Of a stretch of DNA of 64,000 nt, positions 31,813-40,734 are shown one piece after another. Below the pieces are notes generated by a model. It was not told where the DNA came from. It searched no databases and saw only the letters and a list, made by a program, of their open reading frames with translations. Each line of letters begins with the position of its first letter. The first letter of the stretch is position 1. The stretch is from an uncultured Actinomycetes bacterium (GTDB lineage: Bacteria; Actinomycetota; Actinomycetes; Nanopelagicales; Nanopelagicaceae), in the NCBI GenBank assembly GCA_937888825.1, contig CALBFE010000099.1:91896-155895 (forward strand), in the 5' to 3' direction. The translations under genes were made by a program, and so were the position numbers.

Positions 31813-32831
31813 TGATAAATATTCGAGATAAAGGTGTAGAGATTTGGGAAAACTCTGGTAAAACAACAAGGATTGCAATCGCAACTCTCTCGATTGCTCT
31901 TGTTGCCTCCTTGCCCTTCATGGGTGGGACCATCCTCAATACTCCTATAGCCAGTTACGAGTCAGTATTGGTTTATCCAATCGCGATGTTTGTCCTTATG
32001 GCTATCGGTTTAAATATTGTAATTGGTAAAAGTGGCCTTTTGGATCTTGGATACGTTGCTTTCTTTGCCATTGGCGCCTACACCATGGGTCTTTTGGGAA
32101 CTAAGACAGGTCTGAATGCTTGGGAGATCCTTCCAATCGGAATTGCGATGTCAATGTTCGCAGGTTTAGTTTTAGGTGTTCCAGCTTTGAAATTGCGTGG
32201 GGATTACCTTGCCATTGTCACGCTAGGTTTTGGAGAGATTGTTCGTATTGTTGCTCTCAATCTAGGACCGCTTGGTCGCTCTGAGGGAATCATCGGAATC
32301 CCAACACCACCACCTATTTTCGGTGTTGAATATTCATTTGATAGTCACCGAGTCTATTACTGGACACTACTCATCATGATTCTCGTCGCGATCTGGATGG
32401 TTCGCCGACTTTCAGCTCGACGCGCGGGACGTGCATGGGAATCGATTCGTGAAGATGAGGATGTTGCCGAACTTCTCGGAGTGCCAACATTTAGATATAA
32501 GATTTGGGCATTTGTACTTGGTGCATCTGTCGGTGGCGCAGCTGGCGTAATTTACGCATCTAAGACTTTATTTATCGCTCCCGATAATTTCACACTACAG
32601 ATTTCAATCCTGATTCTTGCATGTGTTGTTTTTGGTGGAATGGGAAACATCTGGGGTGTAATCCTTGGGGCAGTTGTACTTGGTTATCTGCCTGACCGAA
32701 TTCGATTCCTTTCAGAAGCTCGTCTACTAGTCTTTGGATTGGTTCTAGTTATCATGATGAATTTACGTCCAGATGGTCTTTTGCCTCGCAAGAAGAGAGA
32801 AAAAGCGATCCCAGTAAAGGAGAAGCAGTGA
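31809..32831 (+). CDS. livM: Branched-chain amino acid ABC transporter permease
   Basis: GLNIVIGKSGLLDLGYVAFFAIGAYT; LRGDYLAIVTLGFGEIVRI; VVFGGMGNIWGVILGA. Start likely ATG 31809. Confidence 0.92.
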   Translation: MMINIRDKGVEIWENSGKTTRIAIATLSIALVASLPFMGGTILNTPIASYESVLVYPIAMFVLMAIGLNIVIGKSGLLDLGYVAFFAIGAYTMGLLGTKTGLNAWEILPIGIAMSMFAGLVLGVPALKLRGDYLAIVTLGFGEIVRIVALNLGPLGRSEGIIGIPTPPPIFGVEYSFDSHRVYYWTLLIMILVAIWMVRRLSARRAGRAWESIREDEDVAELLGVPTFRYKIWAFVLGASVGGAAGVIYASKTLFIAPDNFTLQISILILACVVFGGMGNIWGVILGAVVLGYLPDRIRFLSEARLLVFGLVLVIMMNLRPDGLLPRKKREKAIPVKEKQ

Positions 32832-33604
32832 GTACTCCTATCCTGTCACTCAAGAATGTGACCATGCAGTTTGGTGGTGTTAAAGCACTCAATGATGTTA
32901 GCTTTGACATTAACAAGCAGGAAATCCTGGGTTTGATCGGACCAAATGGTGCTGGTAAAACAACCGTCTTTAATGTTGTGACTGGTGTCTATCAAATCAA
33001 TTCAGGTGAAATTAACTTTGAGGGTAAGTCACTCGCCGGAATCAAGAGATACAAAATTACCCGCGGAGGAGTGGCTCGCACTTTTCAGAATATTCGCCTT
33101 TGGGGGGATATGACATCTCTGGACAATGTCATTACCGCAACCGATACACATAAGAAGTCGGGATTATTGTCGGGTTTGTTTGGCTTGCCAGTCTCACGCC
33201 GTGAAGAGAAGAGAGACAAGGCGCGAGCCCAAGAGCTTCTCGACTTTATTGGGATTGGTGAGTATTCGGATCGACTAGCAAAGAACTTGCCGTATGGAGC
33301 TCAACGTCGCCTCGAAATTGCTCGCGCCCTTGGTACCGAGCCAAAGTTGCTACTCCTTGATGAGCCTGCCGCTGGTTTCAATCCTGCAGAAAAGGTAGAA
33401 CTTGCGCAAACGATTAGAAAGATTCGCGATGCTGGATATACTATTTTGCTAATCGAGCATGACATGTCGCTAGTCATGCAAGTTTCAGATCGAATAGTGG
33501 TATTGGATTTTGGCGAGAAGATTGCAGATGGCACTCCATCGGTGATTCAAGAGGATCCCCGCGTAATCGAGGCATATTTAGGAGTTCAAGAAGATGCGTC
33601 TTGA
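32828..33604 (+). CDS. livG: Branched-chain amino acid ABC transporter ATP-binding protein
   Basis: GPNGAGKTT; PYGAQRRLEIARALGTEPKLLLLDEPAAGFNP. Confidence 0.94.
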   Translation: MSTPILSLKNVTMQFGGVKALNDVSFDINKQEILGLIGPNGAGKTTVFNVVTGVYQINSGEINFEGKSLAGIKRYKITRGGVARTFQNIRLWGDMTSLDNVITATDTHKKSGLLSGLFGLPVSRREEKRDKARAQELLDFIGIGEYSDRLAKNLPYGAQRRLEIARALGTEPKLLLLDEPAAGFNPAEKVELAQTIRKIRDAGYTILLIEHDMSLVMQVSDRIVVLDFGEKIADGTPSVIQEDPRVIEAYLGVQEDAS

Positions 33605-34316
33605 AGTAAAGGACCTGCGAGTTTCCTACGGAAAGATCGAAGCGATCAAAGGTGTCTCGGTTATTGTCAATGAAGGCGAGATAGTTTCACTAATTGGCGC
33701 AAATGGAGCAGGTAAGACAACGCTCTTGAAAACTATTTCTGGATTACTCAATCCCACTGCGGGAACAATTGAGTATGGAGGAGAAAACGTTCTCAAGCGT
33801 AAGGCTCATGAGCGTGTTTCCTTAGGAATTTCCCAAGCCCCCGAAGGGCGAGGCATTTTCCCAGGCATGACAGTTCTAGAAAATCTGGAGCTAGGCAAGT
33901 ATCACCTCAAGATGAAAAAAGCTGAGATTGAGGAAGATCTGATCAGGATCTATGAACTTTTCCCTCGGCTTAAGGAGAGAAGCTCACAGGCCGCCGGAAC
34001 CCTATCTGGTGGAGAGCAACAAATGCTTTCGATAGGTCGGGCATTAATGGCTAAGCCTAAGATTTTACTTCTCGATGAGCCCTCTATGGGACTGGCACCC
34101 TTGATGATTCAAAATATCTTCAACATCATTACTGAAATCAATAAATCTGGTGTGACCATTCTTTTGGTTGAACAAAATGCACGGCAAGCGTTACAACGTT
34201 CCGACCGGGCCTACATCCTGGAAACCGGAAAAGTTGTTAAAGAGGCCATAGCATCAGATCTACTCAATGATCCTGCAGTGCGCGAGGCATATCTGGGCAC
34301 TGGGGCACATTCTTAA
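33594..34316 (+). CDS. livF: Branched-chain amino acid ABC transporter ATP-binding protein
   Basis: GANGAGKTTLLKTISGL; GISQAPEGRGIFPGMTVLENLELG; LSGGEQQMLSIGRALMAKPKILLLDEPSMGLAP. Confidence 0.94.
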   Translation: MRLEVKDLRVSYGKIEAIKGVSVIVNEGEIVSLIGANGAGKTTLLKTISGLLNPTAGTIEYGGENVLKRKAHERVSLGISQAPEGRGIFPGMTVLENLELGKYHLKMKKAEIEEDLIRIYELFPRLKERSSQAAGTLSGGEQQMLSIGRALMAKPKILLLDEPSMGLAPLMIQNIFNIITEINKSGVTILLVEQNARQALQRSDRAYILETGKVVKEAIASDLLNDPAVREAYLGTGAHS

Positions 34317-34723
34317 CGCTCTGCCAGGATCAAACAGGTAATACGCGCCGTACATGTGCGTTCGCCTGCTTCATTTGTAATAACGATTTCCCAACTGCAT
34401 AACGTCTTGCCCAAAGAAATTGCTGTGGCAACACCAGTAACTAATCCAGTTGTTGCTGATTTGTGGTGGGTTGCATTGATGTCCACACCAACAATTTTGC
34501 GATGAGGACCGGCGTGGAGCGACGTTCCGATTGAGCCAAGGCTTTCAGCCAAAACAACACTTGCTCCACCATGTAAAAGGCCCATGGGTTGGGTGTTACC
34601 TTCAACAGGCATTGTTCCAACGATGCGGCCTTGCTCAGCTTCAAGAATCTTGATGCCCATCTTTTGATCTAGTGCGCCGCTACCGCGTTCTTTGTAAAAT
34701 TTGAGAAACTCTTCGTTGACCAT
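34313..34723 (-). CDS. Hotdog-fold thioesterase (PaaI/MenI-like)
   Basis: GNTQPMGLLHGGASVVLAESLGSIG; VGVDINATHHKSATTGLVTG. Start likely ATG 34723. Confidence 0.85.
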   Translation of the reverse strand: MVNEEFLKFYKERGSGALDQKMGIKILEAEQGRIVGTMPVEGNTQPMGLLHGGASVVLAESLGSIGTSLHAGPHRKIVGVDINATHHKSATTGLVTGVATAISLGKTLCSWEIVITNEAGERTCTARITCLILAER

Positions 34724-34730
34724 GGGAACT

Positions 34731-34736
34731 ATTCTA
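34731..34736 (-). promoter_or_regulatory. Putative -10 (TAGAAT) for near-leaderless thioesterase mRNA
   Basis: TAGAAT-N7-ATG on minus strand. Confidence 0.55.
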
Positions 34737-34746
34737 GTGTGCAACC

Positions 34747-34752
34747 TAAGAT
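34747..34752 (+). promoter_or_regulatory. Putative -10 (TAAGAT) for leaderless polA mRNA
   Basis: TAAGAT-N6-ATG (34759). Confidence 0.55.
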
Positions 34753-34758
34753 GTTCCC

Positions 34759-37344
34759 ATGAGCAAACGCCTATTACTTATCGATGGGCACTCAATGGCA
34801 TATCGCGCTTTTTATGCCCTCCCTGCGGAGAACTTCACTACGGCATCAGGCCAACACACCAATGCAATTTATGGCTTTGCCACGATGTTGCTCTCACTGC
34901 TGAGCAGCGAGAAACCCACTCACGTTGCCGTGGCTTTTGACGTCTCTCGTAAGACATTTCGCTCTGAGATCTTTCCAGAGTACAAAGCTAATCGGGCAAA
35001 AACTCCTGATGAGTTTCGCTCTCAGATGTCATATCTGCACGAGCTTGTAAGTGCTTTCGGCATCACGCAGTTTGAGGTTGAGGGATATGAGGCCGATGAC
35101 ATCCTGGCCACGATAACCAAGCGAGCTGAAAGGGAAGGCGCAGAAGTATTCATCTGCACGGGAGATCGAGATTCCTTCCAGCTCGTCAATGATAAAACTA
35201 CAGTGCTTTATCCCAAGCGCGGCGTGAGTGATTTAGCTCGAATGACACCAGATGCTGTGCAAGAAAAATATGGAATGTCACCTTCGCAATATCCAGATTT
35301 TGCAGCTCTTCGCGGAGACCCCAGCGATAACTTGCCATCAATTCCAGGTGTCGGGGAAAAGACTGCAGCTAAGTGGGTTGTTGAATATGGATCACTCAAA
35401 GAACTTTTATCTAACGTGGATAAAGTTGGTGGCAAAGTTGGTCAGGCCCTGCGTGATTCCATTGATAATGTCATTCGCAATCGAGAGCTCACGCAACTAG
35501 TCGCAGAAGTGCCTTTAGATTTGAGTATTGATGCACTTGCTTGGTCTGGCGTGGATGAGAACCGGACCAATCCACTCTTTGATCGCCTTGAGTTTAAAAC
35601 TCTTAAAGATCGTATGAAACCTATCCTTCTCAAAGGAACAAGCAAATCAACTGAACCAGATTTCCAACTCTTTGCTGAAGAGATGAGTGAGGGTGTCTTA
35701 ACTCCAGTTGAGTTGGATGCAAAGGTCGCTCAGCACAAAGGTGCCATTGCAATTACTTTTTCTATAGTTGAAGAGAAATTGCATCGATATGCCGTTGCAT
35801 TTTCAAAGGAAGATATCTTCCTCGTGCATTCATCAGCGATGGGGGATTGGGCACTCGATGCCTCAATTCCAAAGATTGCCCATGATGCTAAGTCTTTAGC
35901 GCGCAGTAACGGCATTGTTGGTATTGAGTTTGATACTTCACTTGCTGCTTATTTGGTTAATCCAGGTGTCCGAGCCCAAGAACTTAAAGATTTACAAGAG
36001 CGCTGGGGAGATGGCAGTGCTATTAACTTTTCATCGCCCGAACAAGAGCTACTGACTTCGGCTCGAGCATTATTCACTTTGCGTGATTCGCTAACGCGCG
36101 AACTCAAAGAGCGCGGGTTGTGGGATCTCTTTGTAGAGATGGAACTACCTATCGCAGCCCTATTAGCCAAGATGGAAGCACTAGGTATTGCCGTTGATAA
36201 GAAAGAGTTAGACAAACTTGCTGCCTACTTTGAGGGTGAAGTCAGCCGGGAGACTAAAGCGGCACATGATGCCGTGGGACATGAATTTAATGTGGCATCA
36301 CCTAAGCAGCTCCAAGTTGTTCTCTTTGATGAACTTAAGCTTCCTAAGACAAAGAAGATTAAGACTGGGTATACAACCGATGCTGAGAGTTTAGATTGGC
36401 TGCATCAAAAGAGCGGTCATCTTGTACTAACTTCGCTTTTGCGCATTCGTGAGACAAAAAAGCTTGGAACAACTGTCGAAGGTTTGATTGCAGAGATCGC
36501 CGAGGATGGTCGCATCCATACCCATTTCCAACAGACAGTTGCAGCTACTGGGCGCTTGTCTTCCACAGGACCGAATCTGCAAAATATTCCTGTGCGCACT
36601 GAGGAAGGGCGTACTATTCGCAATTGCTTTATCGCAGGTACGGGTTATGTTGGCCTTTTAACTGCTGACTACAGCCAAATCGAAATGCGCATCATGGCTC
36701 ACTTATCTCATGATGAGAAACTGCTCAAGGCTTTTGAATCGGGGGAGGATCTGCATGCAAGGATTGCTGGAGAGATATTTGGTGTTAAAGCCCATGATGT
36801 TGACCCTGAAATGCGCAGACAGATCAAGGCAATGTCGTATGGGCTTGCCTACGGCCTCTCCTCATATGGTTTATCTGCTCAACTTGATATCTCTCCACCG
36901 GCTGCACAAGATTTGATGGATAAATACTTTGAGCGCTTTGGTGGAATTCGGGATTACTTAAAGGTTGTTGTTGAAGATGCTCGCAAAGTTGGTTATACCG
37001 AAACAATCATGGGACGCCGCAGGTATCTACCTGATTTGATGCATGATAATCGCCAACGCCGTGAAGTTGCAGAGCGCATGGCGCTTAACGCACCTATTCA
37101 GGGATCAGCTGCTGACATTATTAAATTAGCCATGCTTAAGGTTCAGAATGCAATAGAAAAGGAAAAACTTTCTTCAAGGTTGTTACTACAGATTCATGAT
37201 GAGTTAATTGTTGAAGTTGTTAAAGGCGAAGAAGAGCAGATAACTGCCCTTGTTAAGCGGGAGATGGGAGCGGCATATCCGCTTCGAGCACCTCTTGATG
37301 TGAGCGCTGGTTTAGGGCTTACGTGGCACGAAGCGGCGCATTAA
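34759..37344 (+). CDS. polA: DNA polymerase I
   Basis: N-terminal 5'-nuclease (LLLIDGHSMAYRAFYALP); polymerase motifs TGRLSSTGPNLQNIPVRTEEGR, DYSQIEMRIMAHLS, RRQIKAMSYGLAYGLSSYGL, LQIHDELIVEV. Confidence 0.97.
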   Translation: MSKRLLLIDGHSMAYRAFYALPAENFTTASGQHTNAIYGFATMLLSLLSSEKPTHVAVAFDVSRKTFRSEIFPEYKANRAKTPDEFRSQMSYLHELVSAFGITQFEVEGYEADDILATITKRAEREGAEVFICTGDRDSFQLVNDKTTVLYPKRGVSDLARMTPDAVQEKYGMSPSQYPDFAALRGDPSDNLPSIPGVGEKTAAKWVVEYGSLKELLSNVDKVGGKVGQALRDSIDNVIRNRELTQLVAEVPLDLSIDALAWSGVDENRTNPLFDRLEFKTLKDRMKPILLKGTSKSTEPDFQLFAEEMSEGVLTPVELDAKVAQHKGAIAITFSIVEEKLHRYAVAFSKEDIFLVHSSAMGDWALDASIPKIAHDAKSLARSNGIVGIEFDTSLAAYLVNPGVRAQELKDLQERWGDGSAINFSSPEQELLTSARALFTLRDSLTRELKERGLWDLFVEMELPIAALLAKMEALGIAVDKKELDKLAAYFEGEVSRETKAAHDAVGHEFNVASPKQLQVVLFDELKLPKTKKIKTGYTTDAESLDWLHQKSGHLVLTSLLRIRETKKLGTTVEGLIAEIAEDGRIHTHFQQTVAATGRLSSTGPNLQNIPVRTEEGRTIRNCFIAGTGYVGLLTADYSQIEMRIMAHLSHDEKLLKAFESGEDLHARIAGEIFGVKAHDVDPEMRRQIKAMSYGLAYGLSSYGLSAQLDISPPAAQDLMDKYFERFGGIRDYLKVVVEDARKVGYTETIMGRRRYLPDLMHDNRQRREVAERMALNAPIQGSAADIIKLAMLKVQNAIEKEKLSSRLLLQIHDELIVEVVKGEEEQITALVKREMGAAYPLRAPLDVSAGLGLTWHEAAH

Positions 37345-38571
37345 TTACTTAACCTCGTTTGAAATATCTTTAATTGCTTGTAGATCTTCTTCTTCAGTTG
37401 GCACATCATTAGCGGTAGTTAGACGCTTCTTTCCTAATGTAAGGATTATTAAGCCGCAGAAAAGCATGGATGGAAGCAATGCCAAACCAACTTGTGGTGA
37501 GTGGTGCTCTGAAATCCAACCACCTGTTGCTGCGCCAACTGCCATGAAAGATCCCTCGATACTCCAGATCCAACCAAGAGAAGAAGTTTGTGATCCCCGA
37601 GGTCGCACAGCTTCAAGCACTTCAAAGTAGAAGACTTGAACAGCCCCGCCTATAAGACCAATAAATGCTCCGACTAATGCCATGGTCCAGTCTGGATATG
37701 TGAAAGCGATTGGTATACAGGTAATGAACCACACCAAATAGGCGTTTCGCAATGCAGATAGTGGTGCCAATTTCTTTGAGACCAAACCTCCCAAAAGACC
37801 CCCAACGACAGTGGCAATACCGAAGGCTGCGAAAATCCAGGCAACACGTTGTTATACCCCTTCTTGTGTTGCATAAGCTGGAACAGCAACATCAAAAACT
37901 CCCCAACCAAAACCAATAAAGCATCCTTCAAACATGAGAAGTTGAATTGCGCGATCGCGCCAAAGCTTTTGCTGGCCCGTAGCTTTCTTCTCAGGAACCC
38001 AATTGCGTGAGACTGAAGTAAGGGCAATTGCTGTGCCACCAATGATCATGAGCGCCGAGGTCACAGCCAATGCCAAACCGGGATGTGAGGAGAGAGCAAG
38101 TGAAGTGACCACCACAGGACCAAAGACGGTTGTTGTACTCATCATCGCAGAATCAAGTGCATAAGCAGTGCGTAGGAAATTTTCAGGAACGATGTCTTTC
38201 CACAATGGCCGAATCGATAAATTTATTGGGGGAGCAGAGATTCCAAGAACAAAAGCGGTAATTAAGATTGACTCTTTGGAATGCATTGAGCTCAACGCCA
38301 AAATCAATGTGGCATAACAAGGAACTAGGATTCGCAGTGGCCACTTTTGACCCCATTTATCCATCAAAGAGCCGCGGATTCCAGCGGTGAGAGAACCGGC
38401 GAGAGAGTTCAGACCGATCGCCAATCCAGCGACTGCAACAGATCCTGTTTCTTGTTCTGCCTTAAAGAAGATTCCTAAACCGATCATCGAATAGGCAAGA
38501 CGGGCTGGAAAAGCCGCTAATGCCAAAGTCACAACATGTGGAAAGGCTAGAAGCTCTTTATATCGTTTCAT
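37345..38571 (-). pseudogene. MFS transporter interrupted by a single in-frame TAA (37852-37854)
   Basis: Minus ORFs 37852..38571 and 37345..37794 are in the same frame. Read-through gives ATQEGV*QRVAWIFAAFGIATVVGGLLGGLVSKK, a continuous MFS sequence. Confidence 0.8.
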
Positions 38572-38699
38572 CGTTATGCCGATCCTACCTGCGAGCGTGA
38601 TTTTTCCGCATGGATTTGCTCAAATAGATGCACAAACCGTACCCTTGCCCTCCAGCCGTGAAAGCGGAAACTACTACTCATCTATCCCTACGGAGCAAC

Positions 38700-40055
38700 T
38701 TGACTACAGCACCTGTAATTGCAGTAAATGACATTGGATCAGCTGCCGACTTTCTAGCAGCAATCGAAGGCACAATAAGAAATTTTAATGACGGAGATCT
38801 AGTAACAGGAACAATCGTCCAGGTTGGACGCGAAGAAGTTCTTGTCGACATCGGATATAAAACTGAAGGTGTTATTCCTTCACGCGAGCTTTCAATTCGC
38901 CACGATGTAGATCCAAACTCACTCGTCAAGGTTGGCGAGACTATTGAAGCTCTTGTTCTTCAAAAAGAAGACAAAGAAGGTCGTTTGATTCTTTCTAAGA
39001 AGCGCGCACAGTACGAGCGTGCCTGGGGAGACATCGAAGGCAAGAAAGAGCGCGACGAAGTTGTTATTGGAACAGTTATTGAAGTTGTTAAGGGCGGACT
39101 TATCGTCGATATCGGACTACGTGGCTTCTTGCCAGCATCTCTTGTTGAAATGCGCCGTGTTCGCGATCTAACTCCTTACATTGGTAAGCAGGTTGAAGCT
39201 CGAATCATCGAACTTGATAAGAACCGTAACAACGTTGTTCTTTCACGTCGTGCATTCCTTGAGCAGACACAATCTGAATCACGCACAACATTCCTTAACC
39301 AGCTACAAAAGGGTCAGGTTCGCACAGGTGTTGTTTCATCAATCGTTAACTTCGGTGCATTCGTTGACCTTGGTGGCGTAGATGGACTTGTACACGTCTC
39401 AGAGCTTTCATGGAAGCACATCGACCACCCAGGTGAAGTTGTTGAAGTTGGCGATGAAGTAACTGTTGAAGTTCTTGAAGTTGATTTCGAGCGTGAGCGC
39501 GTGTCACTTTCACTTAAGGCAACACAAGAAGATCCATGGCAGGCATTTGCTCGCACTCACACAATCAATCAGGTTGTTCCAGGTGTGGTTACAAAGCTTG
39601 TTCCATTCGGAGCATTCATTCGTGTTCACGAAGGCATTGAAGGCCTAGTTCACATTTCAGAGTTGGCAGAACGCCACGTTGAAATTCCTGAGCAGGTTGT
39701 TCAAGTTGATGATGAATTATTCGTAAAGATCATCGACATTGACCTAGAGCGTCGCCGTATTTCACTATCTTTGAAGCAAGCTAATGAAGGACATGAGATT
39801 GAGATTGAAGCATTTGATCCGACTCAATACGGAATGGCTGCTCGTTACGATGCTGAAGGAAACTTCATCTATCCAGAAGGTTTCGATTCAGATTCACAAG
39901 AGTGGAAGCCAGGACATGAAACACAGCGCGAAGAGTGGGAAAAGCAATACGCCCAGGCGCAAGAGCGTTTCATGGCACACAAGAAGCAGAAGGCAGAAGC
40001 TAAAGCTGCTGATGCTGCTGCAACTCCAGCCGAAGAAACTCCTGCTGCTGAGTAG
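38700..40055 (+). CDS. rpsA: 30S ribosomal protein S1
   Basis: Four S1 repeats; AVNDIGSAADFLAAIEGTIRNFNDGDLVTGTIVQVGREEVLVDIGYKTEGVIPSREL. Start likely TTG 38700 after GGAG (the ORF track extends to 38628). Confidence 0.93.
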   Translation: MTTAPVIAVNDIGSAADFLAAIEGTIRNFNDGDLVTGTIVQVGREEVLVDIGYKTEGVIPSRELSIRHDVDPNSLVKVGETIEALVLQKEDKEGRLILSKKRAQYERAWGDIEGKKERDEVVIGTVIEVVKGGLIVDIGLRGFLPASLVEMRRVRDLTPYIGKQVEARIIELDKNRNNVVLSRRAFLEQTQSESRTTFLNQLQKGQVRTGVVSSIVNFGAFVDLGGVDGLVHVSELSWKHIDHPGEVVEVGDEVTVEVLEVDFERERVSLSLKATQEDPWQAFARTHTINQVVPGVVTKLVPFGAFIRVHEGIEGLVHISELAERHVEIPEQVVQVDDELFVKIIDIDLERRRISLSLKQANEGHEIEIEAFDPTQYGMAARYDAEGNFIYPEGFDSDSQEWKPGHETQREEWEKQYAQAQERFMAHKKQKAEAKAADAAATPAEETPAAE

Positions 40056-40068
40056 TAATAATTAAGAT

Positions 40069-40110
40069 AAAAGGACTCGACTTAATCGTCGGGTCCTTTT
40101 TCTTTTCTAA
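40069..40110 (+). terminator. Rho-independent terminator after rpsA
   Basis: AAAAGGACTCGAC-TTAATC-GTCGGGTCCTTTT (13-bp stem with one G-U) then TCTTTTC. Confidence 0.93.
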
Positions 40111-40116
40111 TCGGGT

Positions 40117-40122
40117 TATCCT
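40117..40122 (+). promoter_or_regulatory. Putative -10 (TATCCT) for leaderless coaE mRNA
   Basis: TATCCT-N6-ATG (40129), just downstream of the rpsA terminator. Confidence 0.6.
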
Positions 40123-40128
40123 TAATCT

Positions 40129-40725
40129 ATGCGCGTAATCGCTTTAACTGGAGGTATCGGCTGCGGTAAGTCACTTGCGGCTGAGTATTTCGCCGATCTT
40201 GGCGCAATCGTAATTGATGCAGACCAGTTAGCGCGCGCAGCTATAGAGCGCGGTTCAGCAGGCTTTGATCAAGTGGTGAGTATTTTTGGTGATTCGATAT
40301 TAAAAAATGGGGATGTAGATAGACGTGCGTTGGGGGAGTTGATATTTAAAGACCCGTCTTTGAAGGTGAAGTTAGAGAACATCATTCATCCCTGGATACG
40401 CCAAGAGTTCGAAGAGGCAGTTGCAACTCTGAGAGCTGATGAAACTCTTGTCTATGAAATCCCACTTCTATTTGAAACTGGTGGCCAAGATCGCTTTGAA
40501 CTTGTCATTACAGTTGAATCATTACTTGAGAACAGGATTTCAAGGCTACGTGCCAGGGGCTTACACATCTCTGAAATAGAAGCGCGCATTGCTTCCCAGG
40601 CAAGTCGCGAACAGCGCGAATCGATAGCTGATTTCTTGATTGAAAATGATGGCAGTGAAGATGAATTACTGCGTAAAGTTGAAAATATATGGGGTGAACT
40701 CGCGAATAGGGATGTAAAAAAGTAG
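40129..40725 (+). CDS. coaE: Dephospho-CoA kinase
   Basis: VIALTGGIGCGKSLAAEYFADLGAIVIDADQLAR; YEIPLLFETG. Confidence 0.95.
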   Translation: MRVIALTGGIGCGKSLAAEYFADLGAIVIDADQLARAAIERGSAGFDQVVSIFGDSILKNGDVDRRALGELIFKDPSLKVKLENIIHPWIRQEFEEAVATLRADETLVYEIPLLFETGGQDRFELVITVESLLENRISRLRARGLHISEIEARIASQASREQRESIADFLIENDGSEDELLRKVENIWGELANRDVKK

Positions 40726-40728
40726 GCT
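40723..40728 (+). promoter_or_regulatory. Putative -10 (TAGGCT) for leaderless uvrB mRNA, overlapping coaE stop codon
   Basis: TAGGCT-N6-ATG (40735); its first three bases are the coaE TAG. Confidence 0.5.
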
Positions 40729-40734
40729 TGGCAA

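Noticed and set aside
37674-38042. Frameshift explanation for the split MFS gene
   Set aside because: The two minus-strand halves are in the same frame; only a TAA separates them, so a nonsense codon (or sequencing error), not an indel, is the simplest explanation.
38628-38699. 24-codon N-terminal extension of rpsA
   Set aside because: Homology to actinobacterial S1 starts at LTTAPVIAVNDIGS; TTG 38700 has an upstream GGAG, so the extension is probably untranslated leader.
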